NCBI GenBank assembly: GCA_963920705.1
Contig: CAWUCO010000271.1
Coordinates: 1 to 64,000 of the forward strand
Source: Odiellus spinosus
Taxonomy: Eukaryota > Arthropoda > Arachnida > Opiliones > Phalangiidae
Direction of reading: 5' to 3'
DNA: 64,000 nucleotides
The position numbers were made by a program, and so were the translations under genes. This document shows, piece by piece, positions 1 through 9,253 of the stretch. The notes beneath the pieces are model-generated. The model was given only the letters and a program-made list of their open reading frames with translations. It was not told where the DNA came from and ran no database searches. The stretch's first letter is position 1. Each line of letters opens with the position of its first letter.

Positions 1-457
1 AAGTTGGTTTATGAGTATATATATATTTAACTGTTTCGGGGCCCAATAATTGTTTGTATAATTAAATATAATTTAATTCCTTATTATTTTTAGTCGGTAA
101 CGCCATCTGTTGAGATGATTCATCATAAAATTTGTAATTCAATGGCGTAAGCCAGTGCAAATTGGTTTATGAGTATGAACATTCCGAATTCGTCAATACG
201 GTATAGCAGTAGTAGCATACCGAAAAATGGTTTCCGAGTTTAACCATTAAATTTCTTTTCAAAGTAGAGAAGAGACTTTGTTCTGTGTTTCAAAGTTTAA
301 AACCCAGTTCGTGATATATGTTAAAAATTCTTCTTATTAAACAAGATGGTGTTTAATAAATCTTCTAGATTACATCTTTTTTTACTCGTTTTTAGTCACA
401 CCAATTTCAATTGGTGTAGGCTCTAACTATATACCGTACTGTCTGAAGTGAAATTTT
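1..457. other. AT-rich gene-free sequence
   Basis: I see no gene here. A 15-bp direct repeat (ttggtttatgagtat) occurs at 4-18 and 162-176, perhaps the edge of an old insertion. The 73-codon open frame starting at 542 further right has no recognisable features and I treat it as chance. Confidence 0.5.
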
Positions 458-540
458 AAAACTTTCACATGAAAAATTTTGAACTTTCACATGAAAAATT
501 TTAAACTTTCACATGAAAAATTTTAAACTTCTACATGACA
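458..540. repeat. 22-bp tandem repeat, about 3.7 copies
   Basis: The motif 'aactttcacatgaaaaattt' recurs head to tail with a 22-bp period. The last copy is diverged (ctacatgaca). Nothing suggests a function. Confidence 0.85.
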
Positions 541-750
541 AATGCCTCTATCCATCATTATCTTAATTGGTGTGCCTTATTATGGGGTAGACCATGTTGT
601 TTATATTAAAATAAGTCGCTCCCTTTTCATTTTCAAACAGACATCTGAGCTTTTTAGTGAGATATTGAGGCGGGTATTCGTTTTGGTGAACGAACAAAGA
701 CCATTTAATCATTTTTGTGTGATTTTCATCACAATAGTTTCTTCAAAGGG

Positions 751-1758
751 GCAGATATTATAAAAAAAACAGTTGGGCGGATGCCCATCTAGAATGGAAG
801 GCTATCTGTGACAGATATTACAATTCAGAATGGACAGATATAATTTTTTATTACTTCTCAGAATGGACAGATATAATTTTTTATTGCAACTCAGAATGGG
901 CAAATATAATTTATTACAACTCGGAATGGACAGATATTATTTATTATAACTCGGAATGGGCAGATATAATTTATTACAACTGAAATGGACAAATTTCCCT
1001 TTTAAATAACTGCAATTAAGCCAAACCTCTCGCAGATAACTCTGCCCTTTATACGAAACATTTTCATTGAAAAATCAAACATTTGACGTTAAAAATGTGT
1101 AGTAAAATAATTTCTATTTATATCATAAATGTTAATTTTATATTAATAATTAAGAAAATAACGTACACTAAATATAAATGCTATAGGCGCAATAAATAGG
1201 TTACACATGTTATATAATATTTCATAGTTCCTTTTGAATTGCAGTGTTTCTCATTGAAAAATAAATCATTTGACGCAAGAATGTGTAGTTAAAATAATTT
1301 AAATATTTATATCACTATATTGTTAATTTATTATATATAATTAAGAAAATAACGTATACTAAATATAAATACTACAGGCACAATAAGTAAGTTACACTGT
1401 TTATATTCCAACAAAAATTGCATACCTCCTTTCTTATTCCACAGTTTCGTATAAAGGGCAGAGTTATCTGCGAGAGGTTTGGCTTAATTGCAGTTATTTA
1501 AAAGGGAAATTTGTCCATTTCAGTTGTAATAAATTATATCTGCCCATTCCGAGTTATAATAAATAATATCTGTCCATTCCGAGTTGTAATAAATTATATT
1601 TGCCCATTCTGAGTTGCAATAAAAAATTATATCTGTCCATTCTGAGAAGTAATAAAAAATTATATCTGTCCATTCTGAATTGTAATATCTGTCACAGATA
1701 GCCTTCCATTCTAGATGGGCATCCGCCCAACTGGTTTTTTTATATTTAAAATATCTGC
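751..1758. mobile_element. MITE-like element with about 300-bp inverted repeats
   Basis: The sequence from 751 (gcagatat...) to about 1058 reappears as its reverse complement at about 1440-1758, giving a 1.0-kb non-coding element. The arms are built from 30-40-bp direct repeats around the motif 'cagaatggacagatataat', so terminal repeats and tandem repeats are combined. The core (about 1062-1405) is two direct copies of a roughly 160-bp unit sharing 'aagaaaataacgta.actaaa'. No transposase is present, so it must be non-autonomous. A diverged relative of its end lies at about 35931-36030. The open frame read across the right arm on the minus strand (to 1520) is only the translated repeat. The superfamily is not known because no target-site duplication is clear. 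Confidence 0.85.
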
Positions 1759-1773
1759 AAAATATAAGGTTTT

Positions 1774-2117
1774 GAAAATCTCGGTACTTCAAGTTGGAAT
1801 ATGTTTTAGACCTCTTAACCTAGAGTGTAATCAATTTCTAAAACTATATTTCTAAATATATCCGGGCAGTTGTTTATTAAAAACGACCCGCAATTAAACA
1901 AAGTTAATTCTAAAATAGGGTTGAAAACTCAAAAAGTTATTTCTAAAATGTCCCGAAATTAATCAAAGTTATTTCTAAACTGTCCCAAAATGTCCCGAAA
2001 TTAATCAAAGTTATTTCTAAAATGTGCCGAAATTAAACCAAGTTATTTCTAAAATGTCCCGAAATTAAACCAAGTTATTTTCTAAAACTATATCCAACTT
2101 AAAGTACCGAGATTTTC
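1774..2117. mobile_element. Small inverted-repeat element with internal 33-bp tandem repeats
   Basis: The termini 'aaaatctcggtacttcaagt' (1774) and its near reverse complement ending at 2117 bound a 344-bp non-coding unit. Its interior (about 1930-2085) is a tandem array of roughly 33 bp with the core 'ttatttctaaaatgtcccga'. The layout resembles the neighbouring element at 751-1758, with tandem units inside inverted ends, although the sequence differs. Confidence 0.7.
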
Positions 2118-2819
2118 TATTCTTAAAGTACTTACGTCAAAACGGGAAGTTGGTGGGCCATCTTATTTTTACGGTTTAGTTCTGTTGGCGCGGGTTCGAA
2201 CGGCGAGAGCAGAATGGTAGTCTTGGTTAAAAATTTAGGCGTTTTTATCCTAAAAATTGTATAGGAAACCCGCGAGATAATTTTACCCCCTTGTCCCCGG
2301 GCCATCGCGACCCTCCAATGGTCAGCTAAGGTTCAAGAATCTTCACCTAACGCCCCCCAACGAACTACCACACCTTAGCCAGCGAACGCTTACAAAATTT
2401 TTCACATTGTGAAATAACAGGCCAAAATTTCACCGATGGTCATTCATCTTTCAGCAAGGACCAATTATCTTCCCACTATTGAAGCCTGGTTTTCTTTACC
2501 TATGGTATGGACCACCTAGTTTGTAGGCCCACCGAGGTTGGCCCATCATGGCTTCTGAACCGCGGGTTGTTCCTACCCTTTTTTTTTTTTTTTGACTTGG
2601 GGGTTCAACTACCTATCCGTCTATTTTAAGATCACTATTTTTGATTAACAATTGATCGTGAGAAAGGTTCTTCCCATTTTTAGGAAAGAAAGATGTTCTC
2701 TTATTTCTATAGACCCAGATTTTCCCACCGAAAATATAAAATTTTACAAAGTCATATAGCAAGCCTCCGAAAAACGAACATTATTTAATGTTTAAATAAT
2801 AATTATTAGTATAGGCTTA
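2118..2819. other. Gene-free left flank of the Polinton block
   Basis: There is no open frame or recognisable gene. Base composition is more balanced than in the AT-rich flank, so some of this may belong to the viral element. I could not match it to the reverse complement of 11229-11640, so no terminal inverted repeat of the Polinton can be shown. Confidence 0.4.
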
Positions 2820-2969
2820 ATTACCGCGTAAACAACAGCCGCGAAACGCGTAACGCGACCGCGAAAAACCGCGCGCGCGAAGGGGGTGTGGACTGTCACC
2901 GCGAATCGCGATATAATACCTATAAAATTTCGAAATTAGAATCATTAGAGTTTGAGTTTTGGGGTTGTC
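2820..2969 (+). promoter_or_regulatory. CpG-rich motif cluster and TATA-like promoter ahead of the ATPase
   Basis: Between 2822 and 2903 the words 'ccgcgaaa' and 'accgcg' recur at least six times in both orientations. They are followed by an AT-rich stretch 'tataatacctataaaa' (about 2911-2926), some 45-60 bp before the first ATG of the gene block. This would suit a viral operon promoter with upstream binding sites. No transcript data support it. Confidence 0.4.
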
Positions 2970-3590
2970 ATGTTACGATTCAATCATCCTTCCGGTACCC
3001 TGGTGGTCGGTAGCTCCGGCAGTGGGAAAACTATGTTGTGTCAGAGGATAATAAAAGAGCGGGCTTCAATGTTTGACCCCCCCATAGCTCAAGTGGATTG
3101 GTATTACTCTGTTTGGCAACCAATCTATGACGATATCAAGAAATTAGGAGTAAATTTTTTAGAAGGGTTACCCGACGTATCAATTTATGATGGTTCCCGA
3201 AATGTCTTGTTAGATATCGATGATCTTATGAGTCAAAATTAATGGGCGTTGATTGCGGATATTTTCACTAAATATTCGCATCATAAGTCTTTGTCCGTAC
3301 TTTTCATTGTTCAAAATCTTTTTAATAAAAGTATCCGCGAAATCTCGTTAAACGCGACTTATATAATACTTTTCAAGCAAACACGAGAGTTAAATCAAAT
3401 CAATATTCTAGCGCGACAATTATGTCCTAGTAACTCAAAATTCATTCTGGATAGCTTCTTAGATGCTACGTCCCAACCTCATACGTATATCTTATACGAC
3501 CTTTCGCAAACAATCCCCGAAGAGTGGAGATTAAGAACGAATATTTTCCCCAACGAAACTCTAACAGTATACACCCCCAGAAAACAATAA
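2970..3590 (+). pseudogene. Polinton/adintovirus packaging ATPase (FtsK/HerA type), one in-frame stop
   Basis: This is a DNA-packaging motor ATPase that would pump element DNA into capsids. From the ATG at 2970 the frame shows a Walker A motif GSSGSGKT (residues 14-21), a Walker B-like stretch with the acidic run D-I-D-D (82-85), then SHH and QNLF motifs typical of the Polinton branch. The coding frame is interrupted by a single TAA at 3240-3242 (codon 91), just after Walker B. Coding resumes in the same frame at once and runs to 3590, about 206 codons in all, the usual size for this family. There is no frame change, so this is one nonsense mutation, not decay throughout. The next gene begins 38 bp downstream. 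Confidence 0.88.
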
Positions 3591-3628
3591 AACTCTTCAG
3601 CCCCCTCGGTAATCCCATCATTAGTGGT

Positions 3629-3991
3629 ATGGCCCCCAAAGCGCGAACAACGAAAACTCGCTCGAGTCTTGCGAAACGTAACGCCGACCTTATATCAGCC
3701 TTAGGTCGTGTTAAGCGTGGCCAAAGGCTTAGTATATTAAAATCTGCTCCCAAAGAATTGATCGAGGCCCTGAGCGAAGTAGCTTTAAACGCCTTAAGTG
3801 GTAATCTAAATTTAAGTCCTAAAAATACCTTACAACTAGCCCGACATAAGAAAAATCTACGTCAGATTGGAGATCGACGTATAAATTGGCGTAAAAAGAA
3901 ACATCTATTAATTAACCAGAAAGGTAGTGGCTTCTTCTCGTTACTTTTACCGCTCGCCGCCAATATCCTTGGGAGTCTCGTAGGACAATGA
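3629..3991 (+). CDS. Small basic protein with hydrophobic C-terminal tail (adenovirus core/membrane-active-like)
   Basis: The predicted protein has 120 residues and is rich in Lys and Arg (KARTTKTRSSLAKR near the start; RRINWRKKK at 83-91). It ends in a glycine-linked hydrophobic segment (about 99-119, GSGFFSLLLPLAANILGSLV). Small basic proteins with such tails sit in this gene position in Polinton/adintovirus elements and are compared with adenovirus minor core or membrane-active proteins; that assignment is from family knowledge, not a motif. I chose the ATG at 3629 because the longer upstream frame runs back into the ATPase gene. Its TGA stop overlaps the next ATG (ATGA, 3988-3991). Confidence 0.65.
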   Translation: MAPKARTTKTRSSLAKRNADLISALGRVKRGQRLSILKSAPKELIEALSEVALNALSGNLNLSPKNTLQLARHKKNLRQIGDRRINWRKKKHLLINQKGSGFFSLLLPLAANILGSLVGQ

Positions 3992-4705
3992 AACAATTCG
4001 TTAAAATGCACCTTGTTCCTATAACTCGGACTCCCCTAAATTCCGAGAATGTTAGCGGGGCCAACCCTTCAGAAAATTTCGCCTCGCCGGCCGGGGGGGG
4101 GGGGCGTGCCGAAAGAAAAAGCTGTTTTAAATACCCTCGAGTCTGAAATGCGAAATATATTAGATGATTGCGATCTTGACGATAAGACCAAATGGATACA
4201 TTACAGCCAAATTTTACAAAGAGCCCAAAATATAACCAAGAAAGAAATTAGTAAATTACCCTATGAACGTTGGCTAAATTTATTTCCGCTCAAATATAGG
4301 GGGCTCGCCCGTAAAATTTTCGATCATTTGACAGAAAGCGATAACAGAGTAACGTGGTCTACAATAAACGGTAACATCGTCATCGACGGTCACGCCGTTA
4401 AAGATTCTGATATCAGCGAATTAATTTTTCATACGATTAAACTTAGCGAGGGCAAAAGCCTCGGAACTCAACCCGTAGGCTGGGTCGAATTCGCGCCTTT
4501 TGTTAAGACGTTTTTACCGCAACACTCCGTCGTTACCATCCCCGTACGCCCGTCACCCCTCGCATCACCAACCCGTTCTACGCCCTTAAAATTAAGATTA
4601 CGCAAAGCGAAAAAGCCGCCCACGAAAATTACCAGCAAAACTGTACACACAATTAGAAAACGGCTCGGGCACCACATAAAAGCCCCAACTCCCAAGAATG
4701 GCTAA
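3988..4705 (+). pseudogene. Unknown Polinton gene between core protein and integrase, frameshifted in a G12 tract
   Basis: An ATG at 3988 overlaps the previous stop in an ATGA arrangement and opens a frame of about 35 codons that reaches a run of twelve G at 4093-4104. After the run, the coding signal continues one frame over, as a roughly 200-residue stretch ending at 4705. The tract length is one base off from a continuous frame. This could be a true frameshift mutation, slippage, or an assembly error in a homopolymer. Downstream there is a charged helical middle with acidic patches and a basic Pro/Lys-rich tail (KLRLRKAKKPPTKITSK). I do not recognise a named domain. The end overlaps the integrase start by 8 bp. 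Confidence 0.6.
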
Positions 4706-5798
4706 CGTTCAAAACGACCAAATCAACACCCTAGAAGGAATTTATTTTGATGAAAGTAATCCGGCGTCATTTTCGAGTATCGAATCATTATACCAGGCCG
4801 TTAAAAATAAGGGTATTTCGAGGGAGAATGTGAAAGAATTTCTGGAAGGGTCCGAAGCTTATACACTTCACGTCACGGCTAGAAAGAAATTTAAGCGAAG
4901 AAAAATTCCCGTCACCAATATTGGCGATAGGTTTGAAATTGACCTGGCTGACATGCAGTCATTAGCAAAATACAACGATTCGTATAAGTATTTGCTAATG
5001 GGTATCGATTGCTTCTCGCGAAAAGCCTACAGTATCCCTTTAAAGAGGAAGAGCGGAGATGAGGTCGTTCGAGGTCTAAAGGAGATTTTCGTCGATAGCG
5101 TCCCGCGCGCCATCTATAGTGATAGTGGGACTGAAATTTTAAACACTAAAGTGCAAGCCTTGCTAAAGAAAAGCAATGTTAAGTTTACAGCTATGGTATC
5201 GGAACCGCACCACGCCCCCTTCATTGAAAGGCTTAATCGCACTATCAAAGGGCGAATGTACCGTTATTTCACGCATAACAATACCCGGCGTTACATTGAT
5301 ATTCTTCAAACTTTAATCTCCGCGTATAACGGGGCCAAGCATTCAACGATTAAAATGGCGCCTGATCAAGTCCATAGCGGAAACATCTTACAAGTTTATC
5401 GTAATATCTACGGGGTTGCTAAAAAACTTAAAGTCAAGCCCGCTAAATTTAAAACTGGTGACCATGTCAGAATTAGTAAACTTCGTTCGGTTTTCGCTAA
5501 AGGTTTCGAAGCCAATTTCTCGGTCGAAGTATTTAAAATAACTGGTGTACTAGAAAACAAGACGCCACATTTGTATAGGCTTCAAGACTACAATGGTCAA
5601 GATATAACGGGGCTCTTTTACGCTTTTCAACTCATTAGAACCAAGGTACCCGAACTGTACAGTATAGACAAAATTCTGAAGAAAAGGAAACGGAAAGGGA
5701 AATTGGAATATTTTGTTTCATTTATTGGCCTACCTAAAGACCAGAATTGTTGGGTTAGTAGCGATAATGTCAGACCTTTACCTAACGCTCCCAAGTGA
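4698..5798 (+). CDS. Polinton integrase: rve (DDE) core plus C-terminal chromodomain
   Basis: This 366-residue protein would catalyse integration of element DNA. The retroviral-type core has D82 (EIDLADM), D142 (IYSDSGTE) and E177 (FIERLNR), giving a D-D-34/35-E layout. An N-terminal helical region of about 60 residues lacks a plain HHCC zinc finger. Residues 321-361 (YSIDKILKKRKRKGKLEYFV, then a conserved CWV) form a chromodomain, a reader that may guide insertion to marked chromatin; one of the usual aromatic positions reads F in SFIGLP. The frame is intact and uninterrupted. It overlaps the genes on both sides, as expected in a compact viral block. Confidence 0.93.
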   Translation: MANVQNDQINTLEGIYFDESNPASFSSIESLYQAVKNKGISRENVKEFLEGSEAYTLHVTARKKFKRRKIPVTNIGDRFEIDLADMQSLAKYNDSYKYLLMGIDCFSRKAYSIPLKRKSGDEVVRGLKEIFVDSVPRAIYSDSGTEILNTKVQALLKKSNVKFTAMVSEPHHAPFIERLNRTIKGRMYRYFTHNNTRRYIDILQTLISAYNGAKHSTIKMAPDQVHSGNILQVYRNIYGVAKKLKVKPAKFKTGDHVRISKLRSVFAKGFEANFSVEVFKITGVLENKTPHLYRLQDYNGQDITGLFYAFQLIRTKVPELYSIDKILKKRKRKGKLEYFVSFIGLPKDQNCWVSSDNVRPLPNAPK

Positions 5799-6495
5799 TA
5801 CGTCAATGGATATTTTCCCCGACAACACAATGGCTTCATACGTCACGAAACTACCAAATCCAATTACCCTCAAGGGGTCGTGGGAATGCGCTTTGGTTGA
5901 ACTAATATATACGTCTAGTTTTTTCAACGTGAAAAAGGACACCGCTGCTGAAGTAAACGTCACACGTCGCTCGACATCTCGACCTCACCGGGGTAACGTT
6001 ACGAAACTCGGTATGATCGACGTGCCCCCCGGTCATTATCAATCGATTGACCATTTATTAGGCGTCATTAATGACGTTGAAATCTGTCTTAAGAATCAAG
6101 CGTGCTTTCTCCATGACGCTACGACTGGTTATATCAACCTAAAGACTAAAGCGGCTGGTTCGATTGAACCTGTTTTGGCCATCCCTCGCGGTATCGCCGA
6201 TATCATGGGTTACGAGGATTCCGAACATGTAAACGGGCGGGCCGAAAAACAAGCGCGTATTGACTGCCATATCCCTTCTCAATTGTACATTTATACAGAT
6301 ATTGTAGACAATGTAATAGTGGGTGATTCTTTAGTCCCTCTTTTAAGGATTATCCCAGTTGAAAACACCAATTACGGGGATTCCGTAGTAAAGACCTTTG
6401 TTTCCCCCTATTATTTGCCGTTAGGTAAAAGCTACTTTGACACCATTACCGTACATATAAGAGATCATCTCGGCGAGCTCGCGCCATTTGAGTAG
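5767..6495 (+). CDS. Minor capsid (penton-like, single jelly-roll) protein
   Basis: The predicted protein has 242 residues. The start chosen is the ATG at 5767 (MSDLYLTLPSD), since an upstream ATG at 5713 only adds integrase-overlapping sequence. The N-terminus, with a 'LPSDTSMDIFPDN' stretch and 'LKGSWECALVEL' soon after, matches the pattern of Polinton/adintovirus vertex proteins. These form pentamers at capsid vertices and have a single jelly-roll fold. The frame is intact. It overlaps the integrase gene by 32 bp and precedes the small basic protein by about 30 bp. The identification rests on recognition of the N-terminal pattern and gene order. Confidence 0.82.
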   Translation: MSDLYLTLPSDTSMDIFPDNTMASYVTKLPNPITLKGSWECALVELIYTSSFFNVKKDTAAEVNVTRRSTSRPHRGNVTKLGMIDVPPGHYQSIDHLLGVINDVEICLKNQACFLHDATTGYINLKTKAAGSIEPVLAIPRGIADIMGYEDSEHVNGRAEKQARIDCHIPSQLYIYTDIVDNVIVGDSLVPLLRIIPVENTNYGDSVVKTFVSPYYLPLGKSYFDTITVHIRDHLGELAPFE

Positions 6496-6527
6496 GGGAC
6501 ACTGTCTTGCGTAGTACACTTCTGACA

Positions 6528-6947
6528 ATGCGGCGGACGGCTAACTTAGAAAAGTGCAGCTATAGCCAATATTACCTGGCTCAGGCCCAGGGCCAAGCGG
6601 GTAATGGCGTAGGACCCGTGTATATTGGGCGAGCTTACCAGCGGGGACACGGAATCGGTAATATTTTAGCCCGCTTTGGCCGCTATATCGCGCCTATCCT
6701 TTATAACGGCGCAAAATTTGTCGGCAAAAAACTATTGGGGACTGGTAAGCTCGTTTTTAATGACGTCATGAGTGGCCAAAACCTGCAAGAGGCCGTTAAG
6801 CGGCGTGGTACCGAAACATTAGACGAAATCCGAAAACAGTATGGCTCCGGAAAACCGCGGAAAAAAAGAAAAACTGTTAAAAAAGTCTCAAAAAAGCGGA
6901 AAAAAAACTATAAAGAACGTAGGCAAACAACGAGCCTGATCAGTTAA
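6528..6947 (+). CDS. Small basic virion-type protein with QRGHGIG motif
   Basis: The protein has 139 residues. It has an N-terminal Gly/Gln-rich stretch, the motif QRGHGIG, a middle with amphipathic character (FGRYIAPILYNGAKFVGKKL), and a strongly basic C-terminus (KPRKKRKTVKKVSKKRKKN) that looks like a nuclear-localisation or DNA-binding tail. Proteins of this make-up sit next to the major capsid gene in arthropod Polinton/adintovirus elements and are likened to adenovirus core or membrane-lytic proteins. The first ATG in frame is at 6528. The frame is intact. Confidence 0.7.
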   Translation: MRRTANLEKCSYSQYYLAQAQGQAGNGVGPVYIGRAYQRGHGIGNILARFGRYIAPILYNGAKFVGKKLLGTGKLVFNDVMSGQNLQEAVKRRGTETLDEIRKQYGSGKPRKKRKTVKKVSKKRKKNYKERRQTTSLIS

Positions 6948-6995
6948 GCGTCAGCTCGCATTCCGGACGGTTCGCGACATATTTTCGAGATAAAA

Positions 6996-8327
6996 ATGGG
7001 CGAAGTCATCAATTCAGCGTTAGACCTTTTTACGGTGCCCCCAATTCAAACTTCGATTGAGCGCATTAAAACTGTAACGTATCAGCCATTAACTTCCCTC
7101 AAAGGGGATCAACCAATAGAATTTGAAATTTCAGCGAACAATGACGAGTACATCGATACGTCACTTATTATGCTATACACCCGAAATAAAATTACAAACA
7201 ATGACGGGTCTGACCTTGTTGATAGTGATAACGTTGGACCTATTAATAATTTTCTGCATTCGCAATTTGAACGCATTGACATTTACGTAGGCGATTGTCT
7301 AGTAACGCCCTCGGCAAATCACTACGGATATAAATCTCTACTTTCAGCGTTAACGACGTACGGGGGCGATGGTAGTTATTCGCACTTGCAAGCCGCCATG
7401 TATTTTAAAGATACTCAAGGTCACATGGATTCCACGACGGATAACAAAGGGCATGTACAACGACGTAAAGCTAGCGCGAAATCAAAAGAATTTGAAATGT
7501 ACGGGGCACTCTACTTAGACTTTTTCAATATCTCCAAATATCTTCTCAACGGGGTGCCCCTTAAACTGAAATTGCATAAAAGCAAACCTAGTTTTTGTTT
7601 GTTAGGGAAAAAGCCCGCCGGGAACGGCGGTTATAAATCACACATTCTAAAAGCCGTTCTTTATGTTCCTAAAGTCCAGGTGGCGCCAAAACTTTTATTA
7701 GCCCACGAACGAGCTTTAACAGCGAAGCCCGCCCAATACCCTTACACCCGAACGGAAACAAAGATATTTACAATTTCACCCCATCTCCTGACCACGTCTA
7801 TTGAAAATCTGTATCTCGGCGTTCTGCACGAGCGTGTTATCGTTGCTTTGGTTAATCATAAATCACAAACGGGTGATGTGGAGACCAATCCTTTCAATTT
7901 TGCGAATTTTAGATTAAACTATATTTCATTATTTGTAAACTCGGATCAAATCCCCGCCAGTCCTTTAAAACCCAATTTCGCCAAAAAGCTTTTCGCCCGC
8001 GAATACTATACGCTGTTCTCAGGCGCGGATACCCATTATAGAGACAGGGGGCTGAATATCACTCTCGAAGATTACGGCGAAGGCACAGCGATTTATTCAT
8101 TCGATATCTCAATGGATCAGAGCTCTAGCGAGTCAAGCCATTGGAATGTGACGCAGCATGGACAACTCCGACTGGAGTTGGGCTTTGACCAAGCGACAGC
8201 GAGCACCGTAAGCTGCGTCGTCTTTTCGGAATTTCAGGCTTTGCAATTGATAAGAACCGTGCTGTCACTATCACATTATAACGATGAACGGCCCCCAGAT
8301 AAGACATTGTTTGAGAAGCGTCCCTAG
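6996..8327 (+). CDS. Major capsid protein (hexon-like, double jelly-roll)
   Basis: This 443-residue intact frame is the largest in the block. The N-terminus (SALDLFTVPPIQTSI, then EFEISANNDEYIDTSLIML) and the placement between the small basic gene and the protease fit the double jelly-roll major capsid protein of Polintons. It would assemble as trimers to form the icosahedral shell. Its 3' end overlaps the protease gene by 44 bp in another frame. Together with the penton-like gene, ATPase and protease it completes the four-gene virion module. Confidence 0.9.
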   Translation: MGEVINSALDLFTVPPIQTSIERIKTVTYQPLTSLKGDQPIEFEISANNDEYIDTSLIMLYTRNKITNNDGSDLVDSDNVGPINNFLHSQFERIDIYVGDCLVTPSANHYGYKSLLSALTTYGGDGSYSHLQAAMYFKDTQGHMDSTTDNKGHVQRRKASAKSKEFEMYGALYLDFFNISKYLLNGVPLKLKLHKSKPSFCLLGKKPAGNGGYKSHILKAVLYVPKVQVAPKLLLAHERALTAKPAQYPYTRTETKIFTISPHLLTTSIENLYLGVLHERVIVALVNHKSQTGDVETNPFNFANFRLNYISLFVNSDQIPASPLKPNFAKKLFAREYYTLFSGADTHYRDRGLNITLEDYGEGTAIYSFDISMDQSSSESSHWNVTQHGQLRLELGFDQATASTVSCVVFSEFQALQLIRTVLSLSHYNDERPPDKTLFEKRP

Positions 8328-8727
8328 TTTTAAGGGAGTTTATTCAAGTGACACACTACCGGCCCAGATTGATAGTTATCCGGCTTCGTATATCGTGAAT
8401 TTCGATAATAGCGCCCAACCAGGTACGCATTGGGTGGCCATTTATTTTGACAAGCGAGCCCACGCCGATTATTTTGATTCACTAGCGTTTGGGCCGAATT
8501 TTATACCCACCATTGCGCGGTTTATCACTCGAAACTCTATATCACGGACATACAACAAACGTAGATTCCAGTCATTCACAAGTTCAGTGTGCGGGAAATA
8601 CTGCGTCCTATATCTAGTACACCGATCAATGAAAAAGGAAACGCCCTCATTTATAAAGAAGTTTACTCGTAATGCCGAACACAATGATAAACTTATTTCA
8701 ACCCTCTTCAAAAGACGAGGGTTCTAA
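8284..8727 (+). CDS. Adenain-like cysteine protease (C5/ULP fold)
   Basis: The protein has 147 residues. The catalytic set is visible: H49 in GTHWVAIYF, D65 in YFDS, Q96 for the oxyanion hole, and C103 in VCGKYC. The Q-to-C spacing of seven residues is that of the adenovirus maturation protease. It would process capsid and core proteins during virion assembly. The gene lies in the usual place after the major capsid gene and is intact. The spacing between D65 and C103 is shorter than in adenoviruses, in keeping with the small Polinton enzymes. Confidence 0.9.
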   Translation: MNGPQIRHCLRSVPSFKGVYSSDTLPAQIDSYPASYIVNFDNSAQPGTHWVAIYFDKRAHADYFDSLAFGPNFIPTIARFITRNSISRTYNKRRFQSFTSSVCGKYCVLYLVHRSMKKETPSFIKKFTRNAEHNDKLISTLFKRRGF

Positions 8728-8887
8728 CCTCAGGAATGATAGGACCTCCCATATCGTGGGAATTTTCTAACGCGGGCTCCGTAACGAATGGAGGGCTTTT
8801 TTAAAGGGTATATAAACCCGAACTTTCCGATCTAAAAATCACAAGTTTCTCAAGTTCTCTCAAGTCTCAACGTACAAACAGAAAGAA
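8728..8887 (+). promoter_or_regulatory. TATA promoter for the downstream GC-rich gene
   Basis: After the protease stop there is a 160-bp gap. A strong TATA box (tatataaa, 8809-8816) is followed about 30 bp on by a possible start region (atcacaag) and a pyrimidine/CT-rich leader (ctcaagttctctcaagtctc) before the ATG at 8888. This separates the virion block from the accessory genes. Confidence 0.55.
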
Positions 8888-9253
8888 ATGACAGCCGCCA
8901 TCATCGAAATGGAAATGTTGTCCGGGCGGAACAGGGTCCGCTGTTTTGGAGACAGACCGGATCTAATAATTAAGAAGCTGGCCGTCGCCACCGTCGGCAT
9001 CACACCCACCCTCGTCTCCTGGACCTTCCAGGCCCCATATGAGGCCAAGTACCTCCCGCCAGCCATTGCCCGGACCAACAGGCACGTCACCGCCCGCATC
9101 CACGGGCTGTCGTTCGAAGGGGGTGACGTGCCCTGTGACCAGCTCGAGGCGCTTTTGGAGCGCGCCACCCGCACCTCCCAATCCCTCTGGACCACCGGGC
9201 CCGAGAAGGCTCGGTTACTGGAGGACTACCTCAACAGGCCCGTGGGGGCCTAA
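8888..9253 (+). CDS. GC-rich orphan accessory ORF, 121 residues
   Basis: I do not recognise this protein. It begins MTAAIIEMEM and has a mixed alpha/beta-looking composition with a charged C-terminal half (LEALLERATR, EKARLLEDYL). The stretch is strikingly richer in G and C than the genes on either side, which suggests a separate origin or different selection. The plus-strand frame is favoured because it starts 72 bp after a TATA box with a clean leader. Open frames of 70-110 codons also exist in other frames here, as expected for GC-rich DNA. A compact hairpin follows at 9366-9381. Confidence 0.5.
   Translation: MTAAIIEMEMLSGRNRVRCFGDRPDLIIKKLAVATVGITPTLVSWTFQAPYEAKYLPPAIARTNRHVTARIHGLSFEGGDVPCDQLEALLERATRTSQSLWTTGPEKARLLEDYLNRPVGA

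Noticed and set aside
1-2950. Missing Polinton DNA polymerase left of the ATPase
   Set aside because: I looked on both strands and found only small inverted-repeat elements and no polymerase-like frame.
3466-3753. 95-codon minus-strand frame over the ATPase/core-protein junction
   Set aside because: It is a shadow of the two plus-strand viral genes, which have recognisable features.
8860-9195. 111-codon minus-strand frame and a 108-codon plus frame at 9039
   Set aside because: GC-rich DNA leaves several frames open; the 8888 frame has the promoter and leader.
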